Source: Magnolia sinica (lineage: Eukaryota; Streptophyta; Magnoliopsida; Magnoliales; Magnoliaceae). Taken from it: DNA of 64,000 bases. Positions 25,120 through 37,039 of the stretch are shown in pieces; the stretch's first letter is position 1; each line of letters begins with the position of its first letter. The stretch spans positions 1,302,001 to 1,366,000 of the forward strand of contig NC_080577.1 of assembly GCF_029962835.1 (NCBI RefSeq), in the 5' to 3' direction. The position numbers were made by a program, and so were the translations under genes. Under the pieces are notes generated by a model, which saw nothing but the letters and a program-made list of their open reading frames with translations, had not been told where the DNA came from and did no database searches.

Positions 25120-25435
25120 AAGCTGTGGGCTCCGTTATGATGTATGTATTTTATCAATGCACCTTTCAATTTTTTATATAATTTTAGAGCATCAGTCAAA
25201 AATAAGCATATTTAAATCTCAAGTAGACCACACCGTAGAAAAGAGTGGCGGCTGAATGCAACTAGTAAAAAAGCTTCTTTGGGTGTATAAAAGTTTTGGA
25301 TCAGTCTGATATGTGTTTTTTTATTTTTCATTTTTTCCTTCCTTCAAGGCACCGGTTCCTTATAACCTATTTAACAAGTTGGTAACAAATAAATATTACA
25401 ATGGGAATTTTTTAATGGTAAACGGTCAATCAGGA
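25120..25435 (+). repeat. Foldback element, partial
   Basis: Starts GTGGGCTCCGTTATGATGTATG, has GTAGACCACACCGTAG and the AAAAGTTTTGGATCAG centre, and ends after TTTTTTAATGGTAAACGG without a clear right arm. Confidence 0.65.
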
Positions 25436-25589
25436 CTTGTAAAGTAGCATTAAAGAGGCTTGTCGACCGCCACCATCTATCCTTCATTTTCAATTGAACA
25501 TCCAAATAAGTCAGGAAATATGAATATAAAATAAATAAATAAATAAACCCCGAATACAAGTCATCAATTCGCGTTTCCATGCATGACAC

Positions 25590-25692
25590 AATGATAAACG
25601 CCCAGCGGTTTTTACACTGAAGTCTAGAGTTCTAGTGCCCGTGCAGGGTGTAAATGAGTAGTGGGTGTGTGTTGAATAAAAAGAAAAAAACA
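25590..25692 (+). repeat. SINE fragment
   Basis: GCGGTTTTTACACTGAAG and GAGTTCTAGTGCCCGTG align with the B-box region of the SINE at 11963, followed by GAGTAGTGGGTGTGTGTTG and a short A-rich tail. The 5' end is missing or diverged. Confidence 0.55.
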
Positions 25693-26144
25693 AAAGTCAT
25701 CAAACCATCTACGCATGTGGACCCCAATAGGGGACCACACACGTAGGAGATCCTGAGCCGCGCATGAAGTAAAGAAAAAATGTCTCCATCAAAATAGGTG
25801 GGTTTGTGAATATGAGGTGCCATGATTGGTAGATAACATCACTCGGTCAACCTTACTGGAAAGCTAACGTGCCCCGCCTTCACGTGACCTCAGAGACTTT
25901 TCCTGAGTTTTAAGTAACACGTTGCACACGGTTAATCGTTGACCGCATGGTCCATTCAATTATACCATCCTGCCCAATCAATGTTGAAAATTGATGCTGA
26001 TAGGATGATCCTAACCATCCGATCAATAGTAGGCCCAGTCATCATCTCGAAGCATCTGACCAATAGATCCCGCCGTGGATTGCTTATGATTCAGATGAAG
26101 CACTTTGGTTCGATGATGCTAACTATCAGATCCACGGTTCAAGC

Positions 26145-26630
26145 GGACGCAATCCTAATCCGTCTGGGCAGGGATCTCTGGGGCCCACCGTGATGTAAGT
26201 TTTTTATCCACGCCGTTAATCGCTTTTATCAGATCATTTTAAGGTATGACCCAAAAAAGGAAGCGGGTCCACAGCTCCAGTGGAACACACCAAAGGAAGC
26301 TGCAGTGATAATGACACCCACCGTTGAAACCTTTCTAAGGGCCACCGTGATGTTTTTTTTTACCATCCAACCTGTTCATAAGGTCATGCATACGTGGATG
26401 AAGTGAAAACACAAATATCAGCTTGATCCGGAACTTCTCCAGCTCCCAAGAAGTTTTTAATGGTGTAAGTTCAATCCCCACTTTGTGGTCCACTTAAGAA
26501 CTGTAACTGCCTCATTTTTTGTCTCATATCTTAAAATGATATCATAAAATCTATAAACGGCGTGGATAAAAACATTTACATCAGGGTGGGCCCCACATAG
26601 CCCTGCGGGGTTAGGACGCAATCCGCGTCC
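26145..26630. mobile_element. Complete foldback MITE with 9-bp target duplication (reference copy)
   Basis: This 486-bp copy has both ends and a duplication. GGTTCAAGC lies directly outside at 26136-26144 and 26631-26639. The element runs from GGACGCAATCCTAATCCG to GGACGCAATCCGCGTCC, with the inner palindrome GGGGCCCACCGTGATGT ... ACATCAGGGTGGGCCCC. The arms pair over roughly 170 bases each; the centre (CCATCCAACCTGTTCATAAGG ... CAAATATCAGCTTGATCC) is not palindromic. A 9-bp duplication with long inverted arms points to a Mutator-like non-autonomous element. It encodes nothing. Confidence 0.88.
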
Positions 26631-26639
26631 GGTTCAAGC

Positions 26640-27735
26640 GGATGGCTCCAACAACGTTCCCACATTCAAACCGATCGGTATGATTATTACACGAATGGAC
26701 TGCCAGGATTCACTTGTGGATGACACACACTCGCGAGATCAGCATGCGTGGTGTGTGCAAAGATGGGTGTGGAGAGTAGTCCATGTGGACCACCAAGCCT
26801 CTCGCTTGTGCAGACAGGTCCAGCAAGTTGTTGGGTTGTTGTCATGGTCCACCTACCGTTTTTTCTATAAAATTGGTGATCCAAAGATAAAATTAAAAAA
26901 AGTAATAAAATAGGAGTATCAAGTCACCTAACCACCACCTAGACAAATATCATATGGGCTCTTTCTTCTACAATTTTGGATGTAATCAGAACCGTTCATT
27001 TAGCATTTGTTTGAATCCGTCTGTCATTTCCTACGCTAAAGAACCATGATCCAGCGGGCTACGTGTATGGAAACATTCCCCTGTATATAGTTGCATTCCG
27101 ACACTTTGGCATCCATATTAGCTATCTGGACCGTCCGTTAGGTCCAGCCTAGTATCCATAGGCTGCCTTGAAAACATTACATAGATCTTAGGATCCAAAC
27201 TGTCCTTTCAGCGGCATGGAAAAATGGACAGAGAATATCATTCATAGAAGATAGGTCTAGTGACGGAATGTTTGAAACCACCCATTTGCAGTGATGTTTG
27301 TATATCAAGATAAAGAAGTACGGACTGGACCTAATGGGCGGTCTAGATAGGTTATATGGATGACAGTAAGTCCAGATGCAACTATGTGCATGAGAAGGTT
27401 CAGGTGCACTTGGTCCAAGCCATAGTTTATATTGAGACGACCTGATCTGGAGCTGTGCTTAGATTCTTTGCTTTAATGGGAAGAGATTGGATTGTTTTTT
27501 TGTCCCAAAGGGAACGAATTCTGAAAGGCAGAGCGAGAGAGAGAGGTTCTGTGATGGGGCCCACCTAGATCACTGAAAATCTCCCTGAAAGTTTGTAGCC
27601 ATTGAATCTTTTTCCTTGGATGAATGTGGACCCTTGCTGTATTTTCCTTTTAAATGACATACATGTTGAAAGCCAATTGAACGATGCTGGCAGGCGGATC
27701 CATTACAAGTCTTAGTAAGCTAAACGTCAGCTACA
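26640..27735. other. Intergenic, no gene seen
   Basis: Only short overlapping frames. Segments such as GGACCGTCCGTTAGGTCCA near 27130 and TGGACCTAATGGGCGGTC near 27325 are inverted relative to each other and mark a separate decayed foldback (about 27105-27390). A similar CCTAACGGGTGGTCCGGATG appears near 30416. Confidence 0.45.
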
Positions 27736-28066
27736 ATGCAATGTGTGGGGCCCACCGTGATGTGTGCATGACGTTCAATCTATCCATCATGCGTGCTCTC
27801 TCATGTTCTTCTTGGATCAGCCTGATAAAAGGCTCAGGTGGGCTCCACCATGCAAAATCTTCCTCGAAACCTCTAAAATCGTTCTGAATGGCCTGACTTT
27901 TGGGGTCCGTTCATCCATGTAGGATGCATAATATCAATGGCTTACATGGTATATGAAGAATAGTGTAGGCCCCACACATAATCCAGAAGGTTTTTAATGG
28001 TAGGTGTCCCATTCCTATACTTATGGTGTGGCCCACCTGAGTTTTTAATCACCCTGATTTTCCGGC
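27736..28066 (+). repeat. Foldback-like repeat, divergent subfamily
   Basis: Opens GTGGGGCCCACCGTGATGTG and closes with TTATGGTGTGGCCCACCTGAG. The interior (GGGCTCCACCATGCAAAATC, GGCCCCACACATAATCC) differs from the main family. Ends are approximate. Confidence 0.55.
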
Positions 28067-28741
28067 TCCCATGAGAACAGGAGGAGAAGCAAATGATGGA
28101 CGGATTGGATGTCCTGCACATACCTGGTCGGACTGGCTACATGAAAAGTTAGAATTTTCCAATTAGGAAGATTTGGGGTTCGTGGGCCATCCGCGGTGGG
28201 GTTCCGCGAGGTCGTTGCAGGGGCTACCTTATGCACTGCTCAGATGTCCCACACGCGTCGCAGTTTGACACGAGATCCGTGTGTGGGGGTGCATGTGGGG
28301 CTACCAAACCTCAATGTACTGTATAAAGGGGTCAAAAATCAATTAAATACTGTAGAGGTTCGATGATTCTTTCACGCGTGTGGAAACGCGGCCAATCACA
28401 CGCAAGAATACATGCCAGTATCGAACAAATGTGGAAGATCTGAACGTTCTATCTGAATGGAAATTGTATTTAGATCTTTATAGTTTACTCTTTATGGGAC
28501 CTATAATATGTAAAGTAAACCAACGGCTAAAACAATTTATAGCCGTCTATTTTCTTCACAGTATGTGGTCTACTTAATGTGCTAAATAGATTGATTTTTA
28601 CTATGTAAGACACCTGAAGCAATGATCTGATCAAGTAAATGAATTTTATATTGTAAATCATGCGTGTGTGGACAACCAAACTCCCACGCTTGTGGAACTT
28701 TCAAATATTCGAAATGGAAGTCGAAAGGACAGGAGAACGAA

Positions 28742-29256
28742 GGAAGCGCACTCCGTCCTGCCCCCGCATGGACGGAAATCGAACCAGTGCCCACCTAGAT
28801 GTATGGGTCATATCCACACCGTTCATCCGTTTTCCCAGAACATATTAGTGTACCATATCAAAATAGAGTCAGATCCAAGGGTCAAGTAGATCACACCATA
28901 GGAAGAATCATTTATAATGAGGGCCACCGTTGAAAACTCTCTAGGGTCCACTGTGATCTTATTTTCCACCCAACCTGTTAATAATGTCACATAGTCCTGG
29001 ATGAAAGGAAAAAAAAAAAATTTCATCTTGATCCAAAGCTTCTGTAGCCTCCAAAAAGCTTTTAATGGTGACCGTTCAATCACCAATGTGTGATCCAGTT
29101 GAGCTTTGGATAAGCCTCATTTTTGTACACATATACTAAAATATTCTAGAAATTTTGATTATTAGTATGGCTGAAAACCATAAATCACAGTGGGTCCCAC
29201 AGAGCCCTTGCATGGACCGGTTCTGTCAAGCGGGGGCAGGACGCAATACGCTTTCC
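28742..29256. mobile_element. Foldback MITE, near full length
   Basis: Terminal inverted repeats: GGAAGCGCACTCCGTCCTGC on the left and, inverted, GGAAAGCGTATTGCGTCCTG on the right. Inner arms GCCCACCTAGATGTATG and CATAAATCACAGTGGGTCCC pair as in the 26145 copy. AGGAG follows on the right and lies close to the left end (AGGAGAACG), a weak trace of a duplication. Confidence 0.8.
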
Positions 29257-29259
29257 AGG

Positions 29260-30540
29260 AGCTAGACAGTACACTAGCATCTTGTGGACAACGTGTTGCC
29301 TTTGCCGCGAATCGCGATTCATGTGTAGTTAACTGGGCCCACCCATGAAAATGGGCTGTCTAGACAATCCAAACTGGCCATCCATCTGGGCCCACCCACC
29401 ATAGATGTGTTTGTCCGAAAATCTCACTGATGGGACCACACTATCATCCAAAGTTTCTTCATTGAATGTGGACTCTTGATTATTCCCTTAGCACTCCTCT
29501 GGAAGTCTGCTAAATGGAGAGATAGGATCGTGCGATTGATGTGACATGTGTACAGCTGCGGAGCGACAGTAGGACACAAAAAGATCGGACCAGATCATCC
29601 ATCAAAAAGCAGCCGCAGGTCCTTATCATGGATGTGAACACATCTCAGCCAGACGACAAACCTGTCAGAGACCCATGCCACCATTCATCAGGCAGGGTAC
29701 ACTGAATCACGATAAAAAACAATGAAGAAAAATGGGCGTTTAGAAAAATAATCCAACGGTCCAAATTCGACCAACAGGTGTAGCTCAGTTGATGAGCGTA
29801 CCACCTTGATTTTTTTGGTTTGTCACATGTTCACAGTGCGCATGCCTGATGAGTGGACCGGATCTCTGGCATGTGTTCCAGTCCATCAGTCGAGGGCCCC
29901 TCATTGAATCATTGAATCAGGAGTAGGACCATCCAAGAGGAAATTTCAAAATCTCAGAATCCGACCAACAAGCTCTTTAAAGAAAGGTCCAAATCTAATG
30001 GTCAAGACATGGCCCAAGTGTTGACCGTTAAAAGGTCACAATATGATCACCCCAAAAATATCAGAAGCATCTGATCATCAATCAAGAGCCCGGTGGTTTC
30101 AAATAAACCTCATCAGTTCATGTGGCATTTTAGAAGAAGATTCAATCGCAAAGACACACATCCAACGGTTCAGATCAAGGTTGAAGCAATCAAGACTTCT
30201 TAGTGCACCTCATTACACGTGGGATCGTTGGCATCCGGATCAATTATCCGGGCCGTCCATTAGGTCCAGTTCACTCTTCTTCCACTGATATGCAGGAATC
30301 GCAGCAATCAGATGGTCCTAAACGCCCACTTTTGCATGCCACTGGTTGGGCGTTTTAGATCATCCTATCAGTGTACTGATTTTTTCAAGGCAGCCTATAT
30401 ATATAGGATGGACTGACCTAACGGGTGGTCCGGATGGGTGTTGTGAATGAAACGGGTCCACATACAACTAGATGCATTGGAAGCTCCCGTACAGTTAGCC
30501 CACTAGATCATTTCTCTTAAATATATTGAACGCGCTTCGG
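29260..30540. other. Intergenic, with a tRNA-like SINE head
   Basis: No gene seen. At about 29770-29805 the plus strand reads GGTGTAGCTCAGTTGATGAG followed by CGTACCACCTTGAT, which looks like the D-arm and anticodon-arm start of a tRNA or tRNA-derived SINE. No acceptor-stem pairing or T-loop follows, so it is not a tRNA gene. GGTCCACATACAACTAGATGC-like text near 30455 repeats motifs seen near 27370. Confidence 0.45.
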
Positions 30541-30554
30541 TGGCTCCCTGACTG

Positions 30555-30932
30555 TGGGGCCCACCTTGATGTATTTTTCTTATATCCACACCGTCCATAC
30601 ATTTCTACAGATCATATCAGGTTAACATCCGAAAAATTATACAGATCTAAATCTAATGTGGACCACACACCACATGAAACAGTGGTCATTGAAGTGTAAA
30701 CTGACGGTGGGGTGTACTAACAAGCTAACCCAAAAAAAAAAAAACCTGTTGATGATGTCACAAAATTCTGGATAAAGGGATAAAAAATAAATATCACCTT
30801 GATCCAAAACTTTTATGCCCCACAAAAAGTTTTAATGGTCAATCACCAATGTTTGCTAGGGTACGGTACACCTGAGAATTGGATCTGTTTCACTATTTGG
30901 CTCATGCGCTAAAAAGGATCTGGTCAAACCCA
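30555..30932 (+). repeat. Foldback element cut by a SINE
   Basis: Starts GTGGGGCCCACCTTGATGTA, has GTGGACCACACACCACATG, the CTTGATCCAAAACTTTTATG centre and TTTGGCTCATGCGCTAAAAAG of the right arm. It ends where SINE-like sequence begins near 30932; the terminal right arm was not found. Confidence 0.7.
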
Positions 30933-31015
30933 AGATCAAGGTGGGATTTCATCACCACCGGGTATCGAACCCAAGACCCAATGTTGAAACTCCTCAGAGT
31001 CTACCACCGAGGTAA
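30932..31015 (-). repeat. SINE fragment
   Basis: Minus-strand copy with GGTGGTAGACTCTGAGGAG (A-box region) and GGGTTCGATACCC (B box), as in the copies at 23545 and 61404. The A tail is missing. Confidence 0.65.
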
Positions 31016-31314
31016 GGATTCGTATCCAATATTTCTTCAATTGACTTCAATGATCTGGAACATAACACGCATCAGATTGATTTTAGGCTAAAAGAGATTT
31101 TTTATTTTTTATTTTTTCATTTCAGAATCACATCAAAGCCGTACACGTGGGCATAAGATCCATTGACCAGGAAGGTGGCCCAGATAGGATCTATGTATAA
31201 TGGGCCACAATCCAAAGATCACAAGGGATGGACTATTTCTGAGCGTTGATTGATCAGTGGTATCAACACAGATGGAACTAAAAAACATTATTACAGGACA
31301 AGTCTAATCCCACA

Positions 31315-34300
31315 TTAACCAAATACAGTGCTGAAATAGCTCTTAACAACACTGTTTGACAAGATCTGCAACACTCCAGAGTTGGAGGCCCCAATGCAGC
31401 GGGGCGTCTTGAACTGGCCGACCGCACCCCCTAGGCCCAGGTAGTGATCTAGAATCTTCTGGAAGGTTCCCCTACGGATGAGTCGAAGCTCAAGGGCCCC
31501 GATTGCCTTTACCTTCCGAGAACTAACGTATCCTGCATCGACGAATGATCGGTCCAAGCAATTGCAGCAATCACTCAAGACAGCATCATTTGCCTCTTCA
31601 CTCAGCTCCCAGTAGATCACATAGTGGCCTGGGTCTGACGTCATGTCCACATGGCTTGTGTAGTCAATGACTTCGATCTTTTCTTCTGCTAGTAGCTTCA
31701 TTGCCGCTTCCACTGCTAACTGCAAGTCTTTCTCGGTGTTTTTGTCTATGTTGATGGTCAGTAGCAGACTCCTCCGGCACACAAATTGCAGCTCAGGCGT
31801 CGAGTTGTGAAATCCCATTACCTTCACCACATCTCCTAGCCTGTACCTATATAGACCTGCAATTCAACATTGGAGATTAATTGGAATTTCATTGAGCGCA
31901 GTGATTTTCAAGATGGGGGAACCTTGACAAAACGATAACCATTTTGAACAATTATAAAGATGGAATTCATGTTTCTCGGAATAAGATACAGTAGATTTTC
32001 CATTTTGATCCAAATCTGATTTTGTGCCGCACCAGCATGGAGGTTTTCATCATTTTGATGACAAAGGAGCAACACAATTTCATAGATACAATGCAATTAC
32101 TTACAATAATTTGAGAAAATGACTTTAATATCTAAGAAAGAGGAATCATATGATATGCCCAGTAGCCTCGAGCCTGGAGTTTGTTCAAGTGGGGCCCATG
32201 AAAGCAGAAAACTAATCATCCCAGGAATGTTTTATTAGGCTGCAAATGTGTCTTTCTTTGAGCTTGGTAGGTAGCTAATTGATTTACTGAACTTTCTTTT
32301 TTTTTTTTTTTTAGGTAACACTACCAAGATTGAACCCTGGATCACTCACACACTCTACACTTTGATTTACTGAACTGGAAGCACAAACAGGAAGTCTTGT
32401 TTGCAAGTTGCAAACAGCTAACCAGGTAATATAGACATCAAAATCAAAACACTTGGCCATAAGCACTATGCCATGGGGTTTGAAAACATGAATGAAGTGC
32501 TTGTAGATGTATGACTCTGTGTTTTTGCTAGTGGAGAAGCTTTGATCGAACATGTGACCTCATCACGGCAGCAATTAGGCTACACTACACTGTAGGCCCA
32601 GAGGCTCAACCATGATGGATGCACGTGTAAATGGATGCACATGGAAATGAATTTTTATTAGTAGGGTTAGATGGGAGCGTCAACGGGAAAAAGCTCAAGC
32701 CGCATATATTTAACTCTGTATTGTATAAAGTATTCATAAGAAGAGAAAGGCGGGTTGAACTCTTGAATTAAGAAATGGGCAATGGCCATCACGGTCCATG
32801 TGCTGTCTCCGAGTGAATTGCTCGAGTAGTAAAAAAGGGACCACCCGCCGTCTATATTTACCGCAATACTATATTAAGCTTCTATAGTGTTTAATCTTTA
32901 CAGCCCACTCCCAACATACCTCTCTCCACTATGGTTCTCATTCTCCTTTTCCAACCCATCATTCAATAAAGGAAAAATAACCAAAAGAATCCCAACCCAT
33001 GATTTCATCCAAACCATACAGCCATCTTGTAATGCAGTGTGGTGACGGTGGTCTCCATTAAATCATTTCACCTAATCCTTGTTTGCATCTCCTAGATTGG
33101 ATCGACAGACAGAGCGGACAAAAACCTGATGCTTTCTTTATTTAGCTAAGTTGTTTTCTAGTGATTAAGAAAGCTTTAAACAATCTTATAGAAACTCTAC
33201 AGAAGACTAATGAAGTACCCACACACCAATTAAATGAAGAAATGACCAAACTACCCTCCCAGTCCCTTGTAAAATGACATGAATGCCCTTCAAAAGATGA
33301 TTCACTTTCCTCGTACTTTCCCTTAATTTATATACAAGTTTCTGGGGGTATTATGTCATTCATAAGTCAAGTTATATTTAATTATTTATTGAAACTCAAT
33401 AATAATTTAATACTTCATCAAGAAGCAGGGACCGTCCGTGATTTGCCTCCTTTTAGCTTGAGAAGCAGAGGCAAGAAGATGAAATTTCATTTTCTTCCTT
33501 TTATACTCTCTTCATTTTACATGTCAGTCATCAAAGGACCAAATTTCTAAGTCCCAAGGACCTCTCATTTGTGACCAGGTAAACACACTGGGTCAGTTGC
33601 TTTGCGAAAGCTAAAAAGGAATATAAAAGAAAAGGCTTTGTTGGTCCACAGGTTTGAATGCAGCATACACCAAGGCAAGCAATGAGATTACTCGACAAAT
33701 ATAAACAAGAAATCATAAGATAAAACAAAGCAATCAATAAACTAAAAACAGAAGGACGCCATCTTCCATTATCTTATAATAGTGGTGGGCACATGAAATT
33801 CATGTAAGCTAAGAAATGTTTAAAAGGGAAGAGGCTGGGTTTGCAAGCTTCTCAAATTGTACTCCGAGAGGGCTGCAGCAACCCCCTCCCCAGACAGCTG
33901 AAATATGAGGCCCCACAAAAAACACAATTAAGTGAAAAGCAGTGAAATGCGCGAGGGACAGAGTGTTGCAAGATATGGTCGTCTTGGACTTCCAACGTTC
34001 TTCCATTAATTCAAAAGGCAGTGAAACGCCTTTGTTGGAAAGTAGAAGACTCTGTTGACGACATCAAGTTCCCATATTCCATGATTAATAACCAACAAGT
34101 AGCCTTTCTGGGAAGCTAAGCCTAAACAAGTGCAGTAAATGAAAAATTGAAAATTGAATAGGGAGGACGGTGACTTCTTTTTGTAAAGCTGGCAATGGGA
34201 CGGGCATAGACCCAGGAAAATCAGAATTTTGAAAAGGGACAGCCCGACCAGTTCACAATTCAGGCTCGGGTCCAGCCCATTGCCAGGCCAATCTATTTGC

Positions 34301-36789
34301 TCTTTTCAACAGTAAAGATGCAAGTGAATTTATTGCCCAAGTTCCTATTAGGAGGGAAAAGCGGCCGGTTGGGTCAGATTGTGGGCCAACCCAAGCATAA
34401 CTTGACCTCAAGCAGACAACCTGCAACCCAGCCCGACCTGAATTCCAACCCAAGGACCTTGACAATCTGAATCATTGTTAAGGTCAACCCAAACCCAAGT
34501 TGCAGCCCTACTTACAATTGAACTTTTCTAGTTTCTATGACTAAACAGAGCTCCAAAGATTCCTGGAACATTAAGTGTTTCTGAAAGGGCTGGTGAAGTG
34601 CTGCTACAATCGTTTCCACAACTTGAGTGGAGCCCATCAACTTTGAGTTTGGGGTGTCACAGGAAGCAGAAACCTCATTACGGGGGTTCCTGCTCTCCTG
34701 TTTTTTCCACCGCATACAATATTGAGATGAGAACAGGTAGTCCTGCTACAATCTCAATAGCCATTTAGGTGGAGGGGATTCTGTTTGTCATCAAAGACAA
34801 AATCACCCCAACCTAGTCCAAGTCTTCATAGTGTTCACATGATCTTGTAAGAAATGACACACAAAGGAAGAGAAGCTGCAATAGGATTTCATACCAGCAA
34901 AATTCGTGACTATGATTTCATACTCTTCCCCAACCTTAACTTCCGTAAGACCAACCGGCTCCGATTCCATATAGAGGACGGTAGACGCAGTCTTCTCGAG
35001 TTGCTGCTCCTCAAATGTTTCTCTCAGCGGGATAAATTCAAAGTACCCAATATCAGGAAACACAGCATAAGTCACCAACTCAGGAGGCAATGTTGGGTTG
35101 ACGTTCGCGCCAATCCATCCTTCCGACGACCCATAATCGGAGCTCAAGAGCGGCAAGCTTCCCGCATAATGCCTCAGTTTCTTCAGATATGGCAACATTG
35201 ATCCAGTCATAATACCATACACGTACTTGGCATTCGGCCAGAGCTCCGGGATCAATCCATACCAGTTAGTCAACCCTGAGCATTTCCTATATATAGAATC
35301 CGCCAATTCAGGGTTTGGCTTAAGGATCTTAGACATGGCGCTGCGTATGGATGGAGTGGTAACATTGCTGTTGAGAACGCCCTCTCTTATATCAGTACAG
35401 ATTTCTTCCCAGACCAGCTCAAAGGTCCGAAACGCACAGACAATACTGTGGGCGAAGGTGGATGACACGAACTGGACATCCTCCCGGTAGATCAGCCCAC
35501 ACAAAAGGTGGCAATACAATGACTGGTGGAAGTCAGGCCCGAATATGACTTCCTCAGGGCTAACACACTGGGACTGTATGTCCTTCATCGTGTTCTTGAA
35601 CAGCTCGCTGCGGAAGATACTCGTGGTGGCAGTGCTGGCAGCAAGACCCCCTCCAGTTTTGAACAGCCTGCCGCTGTATATGAACTGCAGGGCCTTCCCC
35701 TTCCCTATCGGGAAGTCTCTGCAAAACCATTCATGAGTGGAAAATCAAAATTCAAAACGCGTCACTATAAATCCGTAGATAGGATTCAAAATTCATTCGA
35801 TTGTTCAAACATTCAAAAATCGATTCTAGCGTACAGAAACTCAAGATTCAAAAACAGGATTAATTAAAGGGTATATTAACAAAATACCCTGTTTGGATTA
35901 CCCATTTATTGCGATAAAACGGATACCTGAGTCCCGCTTTATTATATTCTACATGGCCCAAATATCATAATTCTAGATCCAATTATACTCCGACCCAGCA
36001 TCTTCCTGTGTTTGTCAGCCATGATTGAGAGGCAGAACTAACGTATTTCCACTTCTCTCAAAAGAAAAGATTCCTACTTGGATGAGTAACATTTTTAATC
36101 ACAGATTCACAGCAAAGATAGTATTCTTCCTTATGGATATTCACTCAAACAAGTTCTAAAATAGAACAGCGCGACAATCCGGTTTCAGTTTCGACTTCCC
36201 AAACTCAAGACAGCAACAAATACAGAATCAGAAACTACGAAATCGAAACCCAATCGCAGGAAATCCCAAACCAAGAAAAAGAGACATCACCTGTTTCTAA
36301 AAGCGAACGAAGTGCGGTAAATCTGCATTGTTGACCTCAACAACTCCTCATTGAATGGCACGAACTTCGGCTTCCCTTGCGTAGTCCCCGAACTACCGAA
36401 ACAAAACATGAATTTTCCACAACCATCAGGAAAAAGGAAAAAGAAAAAGGAAAGGAAAAATCAGGAAAAGAAAATCCCCGAGAGATGCCGAACCTCAGTG
36501 ATATGGCGGTGATGGGCTTGCCGGTGAGGACCGCCGACTTGTCACCGTCGGCAATTCGCTGAATATAAGGCTCCAAATCCTTATGAGTGACCAGAGGGAC
36601 ACATGATTTGAAGCTCTCCACGTCTGTTCTTCCATCTAGACCCAATTTCTGAAGGTACTCTGCCCCCGCGTTCTCTTCTAGAATCTTCCGAAGCGTCTCG
36701 ATCTGAACTTTCCCTGCTTCCTTCGTCACCGCTTCGAATTCCTGTATCACTTTCGTCCCATCGAATTCCTCCATCTTCTTCTCCAACAT
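31315..36789 (-). CDS. JAR1: Jasmonoyl-amino acid synthetase, GH3 family (JAR1/GH3.11-like), four exons, complete
   Basis: GH3 acyl-adenylating enzyme; JAR1-type members join jasmonic acid to isoleucine to make the active hormone JA-Ile in the cytoplasm. Exons in gene order: 36789-36494, 36392-36291, 35718-34895, 31856-31315. Introns are 101, 572 and 3038 bases, all GT..AG, with phases matching; the product is about 587 residues, JAR1-sized. Seen: start MLEKK as in JAR1; ATP motif SSGTTQGKPK across the exon 1/2 junction; EEVIFGPDFHQSLYCHLL; YGIMTGSM; second nucleotide motif DYGSSEGW; third motif YRYRLGDVV at the start of exon 4; then a C-terminal domain with RRSLLLTINIDKNTEKDLQL and DAGYVSSRK. 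The LTEVKVGEEYE and GALELR stretches favour the JA-type clade over auxin-type GH3 proteins. An in-frame ATG five codons downstream (36774) is an alternative start. Intron 3 has gained repeats. Amino-acid specificity is inferred. Confidence 0.93.
32290..32365 (-). repeat. SINE-like fragment in JAR1 intron 3
   Basis: A T-run at about 32298-32313 leads into AGGTAACACTACCAAGATTG and AACCCTGGATCACTCACACA, the same unit as at 15355. On the minus strand the GGGTTCAATC block fits a tRNA-derived B box with an A tail. Confidence 0.5.
34185..34512. repeat. Probable hAT-type non-autonomous repeat in JAR1 intron 3
   Basis: The left end reads GCTGGCAATGGGACGGGC and the right end, inverted, GTAGGGCTGCAACTTGGG, with many GGCCCA/CCCAACCC motifs between. 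It resembles the 18741 repeat in character. A target duplication was not resolved. Confidence 0.45.
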
Positions 36790-36826
36790 CTTCGAGGATT
36801 TTATTTTTATTTTTAAAGAAGAAAAC

Positions 36827-36927
36827 CTGTAAAATAATAAAAGAAACCAGGGCAGTTCTGGAATTAGCTTTGCTCGAGACTATTCAAACCGGAAATAACG
36901 ATTCAGATAAAGATGTTAGAAACTCAC
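36827..36927 (-). other. 5'-UTR intron of the JAR1-like gene
   Basis: On the minus strand a donor GTGAGT follows CTCTCTCT at 36928, and a pyrimidine-rich acceptor ending TTTTACAG lies at 36827. This removes 101 bases from the leader, with the start codon 37 bases into the next exon. The upstream leader exon (about 36928-36995) is rich in GAA and GA repeats. Inferred from splice motifs; transcripts would settle it. Confidence 0.55.
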
Positions 36928-37022
36928 AGAGAGAGAAAGGGACTTTCTTCTTCTTCTTCGTTTCTTTTCCCTCTCTTTCTTGAAGAGGCTGTTGTGAGTG
37001 AAGGAAGATTGCGATGCAGTCG

Positions 37023-37030
37023 TATTTATA
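37023..37030 (-). promoter_or_regulatory. TATA box of the JAR1-like gene
   Basis: The minus strand reads CCCCTTATAAATACG, a strong plant TATA box. Transcription would begin about 30 bases downstream, near 36995, just before the GA/GAA-rich leader. No jasmonate-response motif was identified with confidence nearby. Confidence 0.65.
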
Positions 37031-37039
37031 AGGGGAGAC

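Noticed and set aside
29770..29845. Possible tRNA gene from GGTGTAGCTCAGTTGATGAG.
   Set aside because: No pairing acceptor stem, no T-loop GGTTCGAATCC at the right distance, and the anticodon region runs into TTTTTTTGG. It is a SINE head or chance.
34854..35867. Several plus-strand frames of 87-115 residues.
   Set aside because: They are antisense shadows of JAR1 exon 3.
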